A DNA stretch of 64,000 nucleotides, from the NCBI RefSeq assembly GCF_007993815.1, contig NZ_VJWE01000012.1:496001-560000 (forward strand). Direction: 5' to 3'. A program made the position numbers and the translations under genes. Shown in pieces: positions 18,481 to 26,273 of the stretch. This DNA comes from Acidovorax delafieldii. Its GTDB lineage: Bacteria; Pseudomonadota; Gammaproteobacteria; Burkholderiales; Burkholderiaceae_C. Within the stretch, counting starts at the first letter, position 1. Every line of letters starts with the position of its first letter. The notes beneath the pieces were generated by a model. The model was not told where the DNA came from and did not search any database. It saw only the letters and a list, made by a program, of their open reading frames with translations.

Positions 18481-19389
18481 TCAGGCGGCGGGAACGGCAT
18501 CGAAACCATACAGCCGTGCCGGGTTGTCGACCAGGATGCGGTCCATGGCCGCGTCGCTGCCAGCCCAGGCCTGCAGCAGATCCATCAAGTCGGCATCGTT
18601 CACAGTGCCAGGCGCCTCCGTGGTGTGTGGCCAGTCGCTGCCCCACACGAGGCGCTCGGGCGCGGCCTGCACCAGGGCCTGGCCCAGCGGCAGGGTGTCG
18701 GCGTAGCTGGGGCCATGCACGGTCGAGCGCATGTAGGCGCCCGAGAGCTTGACCCAGGTGTTGCCACCATCGAGCAGGCCGCGCACCACGCCGTAGGCCT
18801 CGGCGGCCGGGCCTTCGGCGGGATCGATGCGGCCCAGGTGGTCGATGACCACGGGCACAGGCAGGGTGTGCAACTGCGGCGCTAGGACGATGAGCTGCTC
18901 CGGCTGCGCAAAGATCTGGATGTGCCAGCCCGCGCACGCCGGGTGCTCGGCCACCTTGCGCGCCAGCGTGGCCAGCATGGCGGGCGTGGTGGTGCCCCAC
19001 GATTGGGGCGAGACGAAATTGACGCGCAGCCCGCGCACACGGCGTGCAGCCAGGTGGGCCAGCTCGTCGGCGCTCACGTCCTCGCCCACCACGGCCACGC
19101 CGCGCGCAGCGTCGCCCAACTGATCCAGCGCATCCAACGTGCAGGCGTTGTCGGTGCCGTAGGTCGATGGCGTGACCACCACCGTGCGCGTGGTGCCCAG
19201 GCGCGCCTGCAGCTGCCGATACACCGCCACGGGCGCCACTGGCGGAGTGCGCGGCCAATGGGCTGACGGCGCAAAGCACGGGTCAAAGATGTGCATGTGG
19301 CTGTCGCACGCGCCGGGCGGCAACTGGCGCTGCGGGCGGTTTAGGCCCACGGAGTGGGGCACGGGCGTGGTCAGCGCTGGCAAAGGCAT
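18481..19389 (-). CDS. LigI/GLI-like amidohydrolase-2 lactonase, paralogue 1
   Basis: The 302-residue TIM-barrel metal-dependent hydrolase resembles 2-pyrone-4,6-dicarboxylate lactonase (LigI) and galactarolactone isomerase (GLI). Visible family blocks are CDSHMHIFDP (His31, His33), VTPSTYGTDNACTLDAL, GLRVNFVSP, GWHIQIFA, VPVVIDHLGRIDP, WGSDWPHT and the C-terminal DNPARLYGF. It probably acts on a cyclic ester carrying carboxylates. It overlaps no neighbour but starts only 3 bp after the stop of the upstream Bug gene, so coupled expression is likely. A paralogue lies 5 kb away in the same operon. Confidence 0.85.
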   Translation of the reverse strand: MPLPALTTPVPHSVGLNRPQRQLPPGACDSHMHIFDPCFAPSAHWPRTPPVAPVAVYRQLQARLGTTRTVVVTPSTYGTDNACTLDALDQLGDAARGVAVVGEDVSADELAHLAARRVRGLRVNFVSPQSWGTTTPAMLATLARKVAEHPACAGWHIQIFAQPEQLIVLAPQLHTLPVPVVIDHLGRIDPAEGPAAEAYGVVRGLLDGGNTWVKLSGAYMRSTVHGPSYADTLPLGQALVQAAPERLVWGSDWPHTTEAPGTVNDADLMDLLQAWAGSDAAMDRILVDNPARLYGFDAVPAA

Positions 19390-19392
19390 GGG

Positions 19393-20349
19393 TCAGTCGA
19401 GTTTGATATTGCCCTTCTTCACGACCTCGCCCCACTTCGCGTCTTCCTTCTTCAGGAAGGCGGCAAAGTCTGCGGGCGTCGAACCGATGGGCTGGGCGCC
19501 CAGGTCGGCGAGGCGCTGCTTCACTTCGTCTTCTTTCAGCACCTCTTGCAGGGCCTGCTGCAGTTTGGTGGCCACGTCCGCAGGCACGCCCGCAGGCAGG
19601 AACACGCCGTTCCACTCATAGGCCTCGTAGCCGGGAATGGCCGCCTCGGCCACCGTGGGCACATCGGGCAGGCGCTTGGAACGCTCGGGCGCCGACACGG
19701 CCAGCGCACGCAGTTTGCCACCCGCCACATGCGGGTAAGTGGCGGCCACGGTGCCGAACATGAAGTCCACCTGGCCGGCCATCACGTCGGTGATGGCGGG
19801 GCCACCGCTCTTGTAGGGCACGTGCACCATGTCCAGGCCCAGCTTCTGGGCCATCAGCTCGGCCGCCAGGCGCTGCACCGTGCCGCTGCCGCCTGAGGCA
19901 AAGTTGATCTTGCCCGGCTGCGCCTTGGCCTTGGCGATCAGCTCGCCCACGTTTTTGTAGGGTGCATCGGCCTTCACGATGAGCACGTTGGGCGCCAGCA
20001 GCACCAGCGACAGCGGCTGCAGTGCGTTGGCTGCATACGGCATCTTGGGGAACAGGTGCGGGTTGATGGAGTACGGCGTGGCGTCGTACAGCATGGTGTA
20101 GCCGTCTGCCGGGGCCTTGGCCACGAAGCTGGCGCCAATGGTGCCGCTGGCACCGGCCTTGTTGTCTACGATCACGCTGCCACCCAACTTGGCGCCCAGG
20201 CGGGTAGCGACCACACGGGCCACGGCATCGGCCGCGCCACCGGGGGCGTAGGGCACGACGATGGTGATGGGCCGCTCGGGGAAGGCGGCGTGGGCCACGC
20301 CAGCGGCCAGGGCGCAGGCGGCGATCAGGGGTTTGAGGAAGCGAAACAT
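19393..20349 (-). CDS. Bug/TctC-family periplasmic binding protein (fourth in operon)
   Basis: The 318-residue tripartite tricarboxylate transporter receptor has a signal peptide (MFRFLKPLIAACALAAGVAHA). It then starts AFPERPITIVVPYAPGGAADAVARVVA, the classic Bug opening. Ligand-carboxylate loops include VDNKAGASGTIGASFVAKAPADGYT and FASGGSGTVQRLAAELM. The start ATG 20349 is used because GGAG lies at proper distance. A TTG four codons upstream sits on the ribosome site itself. No TctA/TctB membrane partners are in the window. Confidence 0.9.
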   Translation of the reverse strand: MFRFLKPLIAACALAAGVAHAAFPERPITIVVPYAPGGAADAVARVVATRLGAKLGGSVIVDNKAGASGTIGASFVAKAPADGYTMLYDATPYSINPHLFPKMPYAANALQPLSLVLLAPNVLIVKADAPYKNVGELIAKAKAQPGKINFASGGSGTVQRLAAELMAQKLGLDMVHVPYKSGGPAITDVMAGQVDFMFGTVAATYPHVAGGKLRALAVSAPERSKRLPDVPTVAEAAIPGYEAYEWNGVFLPAGVPADVATKLQQALQEVLKEDEVKQRLADLGAQPIGSTPADFAAFLKKEDAKWGEVVKKGNIKLD

Positions 20350-20389
20350 ACCTGTCTCCAATCAGTTCTGGGTTCTACAACAGGGCCGC

Positions 20390-21397
20390 TCAATCTGCTT
20401 TGAGATCGAGAGCTTTGGCAATCTGGCTATACGTCGCAGCTTCGCGGGCCACACGGGTCGCAAAGGTATTGCCACACACCGATTCGGCATCCATCCCCAG
20501 GCCGCGCAGCTTGTCAGCGGCCGATTCGCTCTTGGCAAAGTCGGCGGCCGTGCGCTCCAGCGCCTGGGCGATGGGCTCGGGCACGCCTGCCGGGGCCAGC
20601 ACGCCGTACCACACGTCGGCAGCGTAGTTGCCACCTCCTGCCTCGGCAAACGTGGGCACCTCGGGCACCAAGGCAGAGCGCTGGGGCGCGCCCACGGCCA
20701 GCGCACGCAGCTTGCCGCTCTTGATCTGCGGCAGCACCGAGCCCAGGGTGGCAAAGGAGCTGTCGAGCTGCCCGCCCATCAGGTCCGTCACCACGGGCGC
20801 GGCGCCCTTGTAGGGCACGTGGTTGAGCTGCAGGCCCTGGGCGCGGGCAAAGATCTCGGTGGCAAAGTGGCCTGAGCTGCCCACCCCTGCCGTGCCTGCG
20901 GTCACACGGCCGGGCTCGGCGCGGGCCTTGGCCTGGTAATCGGCCAGTGTCTTGACCGGCAGGCTGGGGGCCACCACCAGCACCGTGGGGCTGCTGGCCA
21001 CCGTGCACAAGGGGCGGAAGGACTTCACCGCATCGAACTTGACGCGGCCCTGGTACAGCGCCGGAATCATGGTGTGGTTGGTGGCGCCGAACAGCAGCGT
21101 GTAGCCATCGACCGGGGCGCTGGCCACGGCCTGCGCGGCAATGATGGTGCCCGCGCCGGGCTTGTTGTCGATGATGAACGGCTGGCCCAGCGCCTTGCTG
21201 GCGTGGTCGGCAAAGGCGCGCGCCACCACGTCGGTGGGGCCACCGGCGGCAAAGCCCACCACCAGCTTCACGGGCTTGGTCGGATAGGCTGCTGCGCCCG
21301 TTTGCGCGCAAGCGGCGCCAGACGCTACAAAAACAATAGCTGCCAGCGCATGATTGACTAGCGCAAGAGGCCTATTTTTCTTGAAATTGCGTGCCAT
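20390..21397 (-). CDS. Bug/TctC-family periplasmic binding protein (third), signal peptide built from a repeat element
   Basis: The 335-residue Bug receptor has the usual mature opening YPTKPVKLVVGFAAGGPTDVVARAFADHA and the carboxylate loop IDNKPGAGTIIAAQAVASAPVDGYT. Its export signal, MARNFKKNRPLALVNHALAA followed by IVFVASGAACA, is encoded almost entirely by the dispersed element at 21323-21381. The Lys-Asn basic start and the hydrophobic core both come from it. ATG 21397 is preceded by AGGAG at a somewhat long distance of 11 bp. The body of the protein is normal, so the gene is probably functional with a replaced or repaired leader. Confidence 0.9.
   Translation of the reverse strand: MARNFKKNRPLALVNHALAAIVFVASGAACAQTGAAAYPTKPVKLVVGFAAGGPTDVVARAFADHASKALGQPFIIDNKPGAGTIIAAQAVASAPVDGYTLLFGATNHTMIPALYQGRVKFDAVKSFRPLCTVASSPTVLVVAPSLPVKTLADYQAKARAEPGRVTAGTAGVGSSGHFATEIFARAQGLQLNHVPYKGAAPVVTDLMGGQLDSSFATLGSVLPQIKSGKLRALAVGAPQRSALVPEVPTFAEAGGGNYAADVWYGVLAPAGVPEPIAQALERTAADFAKSESAADKLRGLGMDAESVCGNTFATRVAREAATYSQIAKALDLKAD
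21323..21381 (-). repeat. Dispersed ~55-bp element, copy C, forming a signal peptide
   Basis: Read on the minus strand, it begins at TATTTTTC on the plus side and shows AGGCCTCTTGCGCTAGT, then CATGCGCTGGCAGCTATTG. It matches the cores of copies A, B and D. It lies in the same sense as the Bug gene and supplies residues from about KKNRPL to AIVFVAS. Confidence 0.65.
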
Positions 21398-21460
21398 GGT
21401 CTGTTGTCTCCTGTGCGGCCGGGCACCCTGCCCGGCCATGTTCTTGGGGCAGGCCGGCGC

Positions 21461-22399
21461 TCAGGCGACGGCTACTGCATGCGGTGCACGTGCCAGCACG
21501 GCCAGCAGGTTCTTCGCCGCGCCCACGCCCATGTTCACGTAGGCGTCGCTCGTCACGCCGCCGATGTGCGGGCTGAGGATGAAGTGCTTCTCGCCCTGGA
21601 AGGGGTGGCCCGCCGTCATGGGCTCCACCGCAAAGCTGTCGAGCCCGGCCGCCATGACCTGGCCCGAGCGCACGGCGGCGAGCAGATCGGCCTCGTCGAT
21701 CAGGCCACCACGTGCCGTGTTCACCACAATCACGCCGCGCTTGCATTGCGCCAGCGTGGCGGCGTTCAGCAGGTTGCGGTTTTCGTCGGTCAGCGGGCAG
21801 TGCAACGAGATGGCATCCGATTCGCGCCAGATCGTCTCCAGGTCCACCGCCTGCACATAGGCGGGCAGGTTCTTGGCAAACGGATCGAAGCCGATCACGC
21901 GCATGCCCAGGGCGTCGGCCATCTTGGCAAAACGCAGGCCGATGGCGCCCAGACCCACCAGGCCCACCGTGCGGCCACCCAGCTCCAGGCTCTTGTGCGT
22001 GGCCTTGTCCCAGTGGCCAGCGTGCATGCGCGCATCGAGTTGCACCACCGACTTGGCGCAGGCCAGCAGCAGCGCCAGGGCCTGCTCGGCCACGGCGGCG
22101 GCGTTGGCGCCCACGGCGGCCACCACCTCAATGCCACGGGCCTTAGCAGCCACCTTGTCGATGGTGTCGGTGCCGCTGCCGTGCTTGGAAATGACCTTGA
22201 GCGCGGGGGCTGCGTCCATCACCGCAGCGCCCACCTTGCCGTAGCGCACGATGATGGCCACGGGGTTGTGCGCACCGCACAGGGTCACCATGTCCTCTTC
22301 CGTCGGCGTCTTGCCTGCGTAGACGATCTCGTAGCCTGTGAGCAGATCCAGGGCTTGTTGCGCCAGGTCGGCGCCTGTGACGATGATGGTTGGGCTCAC
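21461..22399 (-). CDS. D-2-hydroxyacid dehydrogenase
   Basis: The 312-residue NAD-dependent oxidoreductase of the D-isomer family has a Rossmann motif VGLVGLGAIGLRFAKMADALGMRVIGFDPF. The catalytic arginine region is VVNTARGGLIDEADLLAAV and the acid/His block reads HIGGVTSDAYVNMGVGAA. The N-terminal half-domain starts PTIIVTGADLAQQALDLL. The GTG start at 22399 overlaps the stop of the RraA-like gene in a GTGA quartet, strong evidence of translational coupling, and AGGAAGGGG precedes it. It would interconvert a 2-oxoacid and a D-2-hydroxyacid made in the pathway. Confidence 0.88.
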   Translation of the reverse strand: MSPTIIVTGADLAQQALDLLTGYEIVYAGKTPTEEDMVTLCGAHNPVAIIVRYGKVGAAVMDAAPALKVISKHGSGTDTIDKVAAKARGIEVVAAVGANAAAVAEQALALLLACAKSVVQLDARMHAGHWDKATHKSLELGGRTVGLVGLGAIGLRFAKMADALGMRVIGFDPFAKNLPAYVQAVDLETIWRESDAISLHCPLTDENRNLLNAATLAQCKRGVIVVNTARGGLIDEADLLAAVRSGQVMAAGLDSFAVEPMTAGHPFQGEKHFILSPHIGGVTSDAYVNMGVGAAKNLLAVLARAPHAVAVA

Positions 22400-23082
22400 A
22401 GCGATTCCCCTTCCTTCAGCACACCCGCAGCGCGCAGGGCGGCGGGCAGCCATTTCGAGGCCGTGTCGCCACGGGCAATGGCTTCGATGCGGGCGGCTTC
22501 GTCGGCCACCTTCTTGTCGGCCAGGGCCAGCATGGCGGGGGCTTTTTCGCGCTCGATGACGACCACGCCGTCGGCGTCGCCCACCACCAGGTCACCCGGG
22601 TTCACCACCGCGCCACCGGCGCTGATGGGGTGGTTGATGCGGCCGGGCACGTACTTGGTGGGCCCTGCAGGGTTGAAGCCCGCGCTGAACACGGGGAAGT
22701 CCAGCTCCAGAATTTCCAGCTTGTCGCGGATGGCGGCGTCCACGATCACACCCGCCAGGCCGCGCTTCTTGCAGGCGCTGAGCATCAGCGTGCCCATCAG
22801 CGCCGCCGTCTGGTCGCCCTTGCCGTCAATCACCAGCACATCACCCGGCTGGGCCAGGGCGATGGCGGCATGGATCATGAGGTTGTCGCCGGGGCGCACT
22901 TCCACGGTGAAAGCGGGGCCTGCCACCTTCATGGACTGGTGCACGGGCGCCACGCGGCCATGCATGGTGCCGCGGCGACCTGCCACGTCGGCCAGGATGG
23001 CGGCTTGGTAGGTAGCGGCCTGGGCAACAACGTCGCCGCTCACGCGGTCAATGGTGCGGATGATTTCAGGGAGTTGGCTCAT
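22396..23082 (-). CDS. RraA-family aldolase/decarboxylase (CHA/HMG aldolase-like)
   Basis: The 228-residue protein belongs to the RraA/MenG-like fold that includes 4-carboxy-4-hydroxy-2-oxoadipate (CHA) aldolase and oxaloacetate decarboxylase. Key features are GDVLVIDGKGDQTAALMGTLM, the catalytic Arg-Asp in GLAGVIVDAAIRD, and GRINHPISAGGAVVNPGDLVVGDADGVVVI. These aldolases cleave 4-hydroxy-2-oxo acids into pyruvate and an oxo acid. Next to LigI-like lactonases, this recalls the protocatechuate 4,5-cleavage end steps, though no ring-cleavage dioxygenase is nearby. It ends in the GTGA overlap with the dehydrogenase. Confidence 0.87.
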   Translation of the reverse strand: MSQLPEIIRTIDRVSGDVVAQAATYQAAILADVAGRRGTMHGRVAPVHQSMKVAGPAFTVEVRPGDNLMIHAAIALAQPGDVLVIDGKGDQTAALMGTLMLSACKKRGLAGVIVDAAIRDKLEILELDFPVFSAGFNPAGPTKYVPGRINHPISAGGAVVNPGDLVVGDADGVVVIEREKAPAMLALADKKVADEAARIEAIARGDTASKWLPAALRAAGVLKEGESL

Positions 23083-23138
23083 GGGAGTGGTCCGGTTGAA
23101 CGATGGAATGAAGAAAGGGAATAAGAGAACTGCGGTGC

Positions 23139-24158
23139 TCAGTCGGCTTTGATGCCGCCTTCTTTGATGACCTTGGCCCACTTGGCAGAGTCGGCCTTTT
23201 GCAGGTCGCCCAGCTGCTGGGGCGTGCCGCCCACCAGCGTCACGCCCAGCTTGTCGGCCAGGGCGATGAGGGCGGGGTCTTTCAGCGTGGCGGCAATCTC
23301 GCGGTTCAGGCGCTGCACGATGGCGGCGGGCGTCTTGGCGGGCGCAAACACGGCCTGCCACTGCTCCACCACAAAGTCCTTGAGCCCCGCCTCGCCCATG
23401 GTGGGCACAGCTGGCAGGGCCTTGAGGCGCTGGGCAGACGTGACGGCCAGGGCGCGCAACTTGCCCGATTGCACATGCGGCAGTGCAGCGGCTGCGGGAG
23501 CAAACATGAACTGCACCTGCTCGGCCAGCGTGTCTTGCAGCGCGGGGGTGTCGCCCTTGTAGGGCACATGGATGAAGCGCGCGCCGGTTTGCTGCTGCAG
23601 CAGCTCGCCCTGCATTTGCAAGATGGTGCCGTTGCCGCCCGAGGCAAACGCCAGCTTGCCCGGCTGGGCCTTGGCGGCGGCCAGCAGGTCGGCCACGGTC
23701 TTGAAGGGCTGGTTCGCGCCCACCACCAGGATGTGGGGGATGGTGCCCACGGTGATCACGGGCTCGAACGCCGTGATGTGGTCGTAGGGCAGCTTGGCCA
23801 TCAGGTGTGGCGCAATGGCCTGCGGGCCGATAGAGGTGCCCAGCAGCGTGAGCCCGTCTGGCGCCGCCTTGGCAACGTAGGCCGCGCCAATGGTGCCCGT
23901 GGCCCCAGCCTTGTTGTCCACGATGACGTTGGTGGACAGGGCCGCGCCCAGCTTGAGGGCGATGTTGCGGCCCAGCACATCGGTGCTGCCACCGGCGGGG
24001 TAAGGCACCACCCAGGTGATGAGCTTGCCCGCAGGCCAATCGTTTTGCGCCCAAGCGGGCAGCCCCGTGCCCACACCAGTGCCCGCAAGGGCCAGGGTGG
24101 TCAGAAGGTGGCGGCGCTGCGCGCCGTGCGTGGATAGGGGAGATACCAAAGAGGTCAT
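23139..24158 (-). CDS. Bug/TctC-family periplasmic binding protein (second)
   Basis: The 339-residue receptor has an unusual leader: about 14 polar residues, then GAQRRHLLTTLALAGTGVGT and a cleavage site after WAQ. The twin arginine followed by a hydrophobic stretch makes Tat export possible. The mature opening is NDWPAGKLITWVVPYPAGGSTDVLGRNIALKLG, with loops VDNKAGATGTIGAAYVAKAAPDG and FASGGNGTILQMQGELL typical of Bug proteins. It lies between the RraA-like aldolase and the second amidohydrolase gene. Confidence 0.9.
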   Translation of the reverse strand: MTSLVSPLSTHGAQRRHLLTTLALAGTGVGTGLPAWAQNDWPAGKLITWVVPYPAGGSTDVLGRNIALKLGAALSTNVIVDNKAGATGTIGAAYVAKAAPDGLTLLGTSIGPQAIAPHLMAKLPYDHITAFEPVITVGTIPHILVVGANQPFKTVADLLAAAKAQPGKLAFASGGNGTILQMQGELLQQQTGARFIHVPYKGDTPALQDTLAEQVQFMFAPAAAALPHVQSGKLRALAVTSAQRLKALPAVPTMGEAGLKDFVVEQWQAVFAPAKTPAAIVQRLNREIAATLKDPALIALADKLGVTLVGGTPQQLGDLQKADSAKWAKVIKEGGIKAD

Positions 24159-24170
24159 GGTGCAAGGCCC

Positions 24171-25091
24171 TCAGACAGGGGTGGGGGATGAAGAAGTCGA
24201 GACCGGCGGGAAGCCGTAAAGCGCGGCAGGGTTGGTGACCAGCACGCGGCGCAGGGCATCCGCACCGGCCTGATCGCACCAGCGCGCCAGGGTGTCGATT
24301 TGCAATGCGTCGTCCGGCACGGGGTGCAGGCCAGCGCTGGCAGTGGCATGGGGCCAGTTGCTGCCCCACAGCACGCGCTCAGGCGCCGCACGCAGGTAGC
24401 TGACGGCCAGTGCGTCAAGCGCCGGGTCGTCCACCGCGTGGGTGGCGCTGACGATGTAGCCGCCCGAGAGCTTGACCCAGGCCCTGCCCTCGCCCATCAG
24501 CTGCAGCAACAGTGCGTGGGCTGGGTGCTTCCCGGCTTGCTCGGGTGCGATGCGGCCCAGGTGGTCAAACACCAGGGGCACAGGCACGTTGCGCAGCACA
24601 TCGCCCAGCGTGGCCAGCACATCGGACGCCATCAGCAGCTGCAGATGCCAGCCCCAGGGCGCAATGCGCTGGGCAAGGGGCAGGATGGAGTCCACCGAAC
24701 CCGTGACGCCCAGCGACAGGTTCAGCCGCACGCCGCGCACGCCCGCGTCGTGCAGGGCCTGCAGCTGGGCATCGCTCTCGCTGCCATCGATCACGGCCAC
24801 GCCCCGGGCCTGCGTACCCAACGCGGCCAGGCCCTGCAGCATGCAGCGGTTGTCCGAACCGTAGGTGGATGGCGTGACCAGCACCGTGCGCTCGGTGCCC
24901 AGGCGCTGCTGCAGCGCGCGGTAGTCACTGGCCGACGCATCGGGCGGCAACAGCCTGGCGCCGGGCGCAGCAGGAAAGCGCTGGTCGTACACATGCACGT
25001 GGCAGTCGCACGCCGCCGCAGGCAGTGCGGTACTGGGCGCCGTCGTTCCCAGCGAGAACGGTACGGGCGTGACAAGGCGATCGCGGGTCAT
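24171..25091 (-). CDS. LigI/GLI-like amidohydrolase-2 lactonase, paralogue 2
   Basis: The 306-residue enzyme is a paralogue of the one at 18481. It shares CDCHVHVYDQRFP (His31, His33), VTPSTYGSDNRCMLQGL, ARGVAVIDG, GVRGVRLNLSLGVTGS, GWHLQLLM, VPLVFDHLGRI, WGSNWPH and TNPAALYGF. Cys30 replaces Ser between Asp29 and the metal-binding histidines. It is therefore a LigI/GLI-type hydrolase, probably for a related lactone or for a second step. Two diverged copies in one operon suggest two substrates or stereoisomers. Confidence 0.85.
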   Translation of the reverse strand: MTRDRLVTPVPFSLGTTAPSTALPAAACDCHVHVYDQRFPAAPGARLLPPDASASDYRALQQRLGTERTVLVTPSTYGSDNRCMLQGLAALGTQARGVAVIDGSESDAQLQALHDAGVRGVRLNLSLGVTGSVDSILPLAQRIAPWGWHLQLLMASDVLATLGDVLRNVPVPLVFDHLGRIAPEQAGKHPAHALLLQLMGEGRAWVKLSGGYIVSATHAVDDPALDALAVSYLRAAPERVLWGSNWPHATASAGLHPVPDDALQIDTLARWCDQAGADALRRVLVTNPAALYGFPPVSTSSSPTPV

Positions 25092-25131
25092 GGCGATGGG
25101 CAGTCAGCGGGGGATGAACGTGGCGGCTCGA

Positions 25132-26139
25132 TCAGTCCAGGCTGGCGCCAGAGTCCTTCACGATCTTGGACCAGCGGGGCACTTCGGTGCGCAGCAGTGC
25201 CGCAAACTGCTCGGACGTGCCCCCGAGGATGTCGCCGCCTTCGGAGCGCAGCTTGTCCGCCACGTCCGGTTGCTTGAGGGCCTGGTTGATGGCCTTGTTC
25301 AGCTGCGCCACGATGGCTGCAGGCGTGCCCGCAGGGGCCAGCACACCGAACCAGGTCACGGCCTCAAAGCCCTTGAACCCGGACTCCGCCAGCGTGGGCA
25401 CATCCGGCAGCTGCGCGGAGCGCTGGGCCGAGGTGATGGCTATGACCTTGAGCTTGCCATTGCGCACATGGCCCAGCAGCGTGGGCACGGACGACATGTA
25501 CAGATCAATCTGCCCGCCCATCAGGTCCGTCATGGCCTGGGCCGCGCCCTTGTAAGGGATGTGGCGCAACTGGATGCCAGCAGCGTTCTCTGCCAGTTCC
25601 CCGGCCAGATGGGCCACGGTGCCGTTGCCCGAATAGCCCAGCGTCAGGGCATCGGGCTTGCCCTTGGAGGCAGCCACCACATCGGCAAAGGTCTTGAAGC
25701 GCGAGTTGACCGGCACCGCCATCACGATGGGCGAGGACGACACCAGCGCCACCGGCGCCAGGTCCTTGAGCGGGTCGTAGGGCAGCTTCTTGTACAGCGT
25801 GGGATTGATGGCGAGGTTGCTGGTCTGCCCCATCACCAGCGTGTAGCCGTCCGGGTCGGCCTTGGCCACAGCGTCCACCCCCAGGTTGCCACCGGCGCCG
25901 GGGCGGTTGTCCACGATCACGCTCCACTTGTTCTGGTCGGCCATCTTCTGCGCCACGGCGCGGGCGATCATGTCGGTGCCACCGCCGGGGGGGAACGGAA
26001 CAATCAGGCGGATGGCCTTGGCGGGGTAAGCCGTCTGAGCCTGCGCAGCGCCGTGGGGCACGGCCACGGCCGCAAGGCCCAGGAAAGCGGCGCACAGGCG
26101 CGCACTCAAAGAACGTGAAAGCGATGAAAAAGCGGTCAT
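25132..26139 (-). CDS. Bug/TctC-family periplasmic binding protein (first in operon)
   Basis: The 335-residue receptor is the promoter-proximal gene of the nine-gene operon. The signal peptide is MTAFSSLSRSLSARLCAAFL with a cleavage site near AAQAQ. The mature part starts TAYPAKAIRLIVPFPPGGGTDMIARAVAQKM and contains VDNRPGAGGNLGVDAVAKADPDGYT and the hinge GYSGNGTVAHLAGELA. ATG 26139 has GGAG upstream. An in-frame ATG at 26181 would put 14 polar residues before the signal and was rejected. It faces iclR across 134 bp. Confidence 0.9.
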   Translation of the reverse strand: MTAFSSLSRSLSARLCAAFLGLAAVAVPHGAAQAQTAYPAKAIRLIVPFPPGGGTDMIARAVAQKMADQNKWSVIVDNRPGAGGNLGVDAVAKADPDGYTLVMGQTSNLAINPTLYKKLPYDPLKDLAPVALVSSSPIVMAVPVNSRFKTFADVVAASKGKPDALTLGYSGNGTVAHLAGELAENAAGIQLRHIPYKGAAQAMTDLMGGQIDLYMSSVPTLLGHVRNGKLKVIAITSAQRSAQLPDVPTLAESGFKGFEAVTWFGVLAPAGTPAAIVAQLNKAINQALKQPDVADKLRSEGGDILGGTSEQFAALLRTEVPRWSKIVKDSGASLD

Positions 26140-26225
26140 GGATTTGTCTCCGTTATGGTGGTTCGTCACGCCGGTCTGCAAGGGCCTGTTCGGGCCTGGC
26201 GCCGTGGTGTGCGAATGTACGCACG

Positions 26226-26264
26226 CGTTTCAACCCATACAATGCAGTTGCACACAATGAAACG
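26226..26264. promoter_or_regulatory. Candidate IclR operator and promoter
   Basis: CGTTTCA (26226-26232) and TGAAACG (26258-26264) form a perfect 7-bp inverted repeat. Within the interval sit a -10-like TACAAT (26238-26243) and TGCAGTTGCA (26243-26252). The element ends 9 bp before the iclR start codon, so binding would block iclR and could affect the divergent operon. Confidence 0.45.
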
Positions 26265-26273
26265 AATTGCGCC

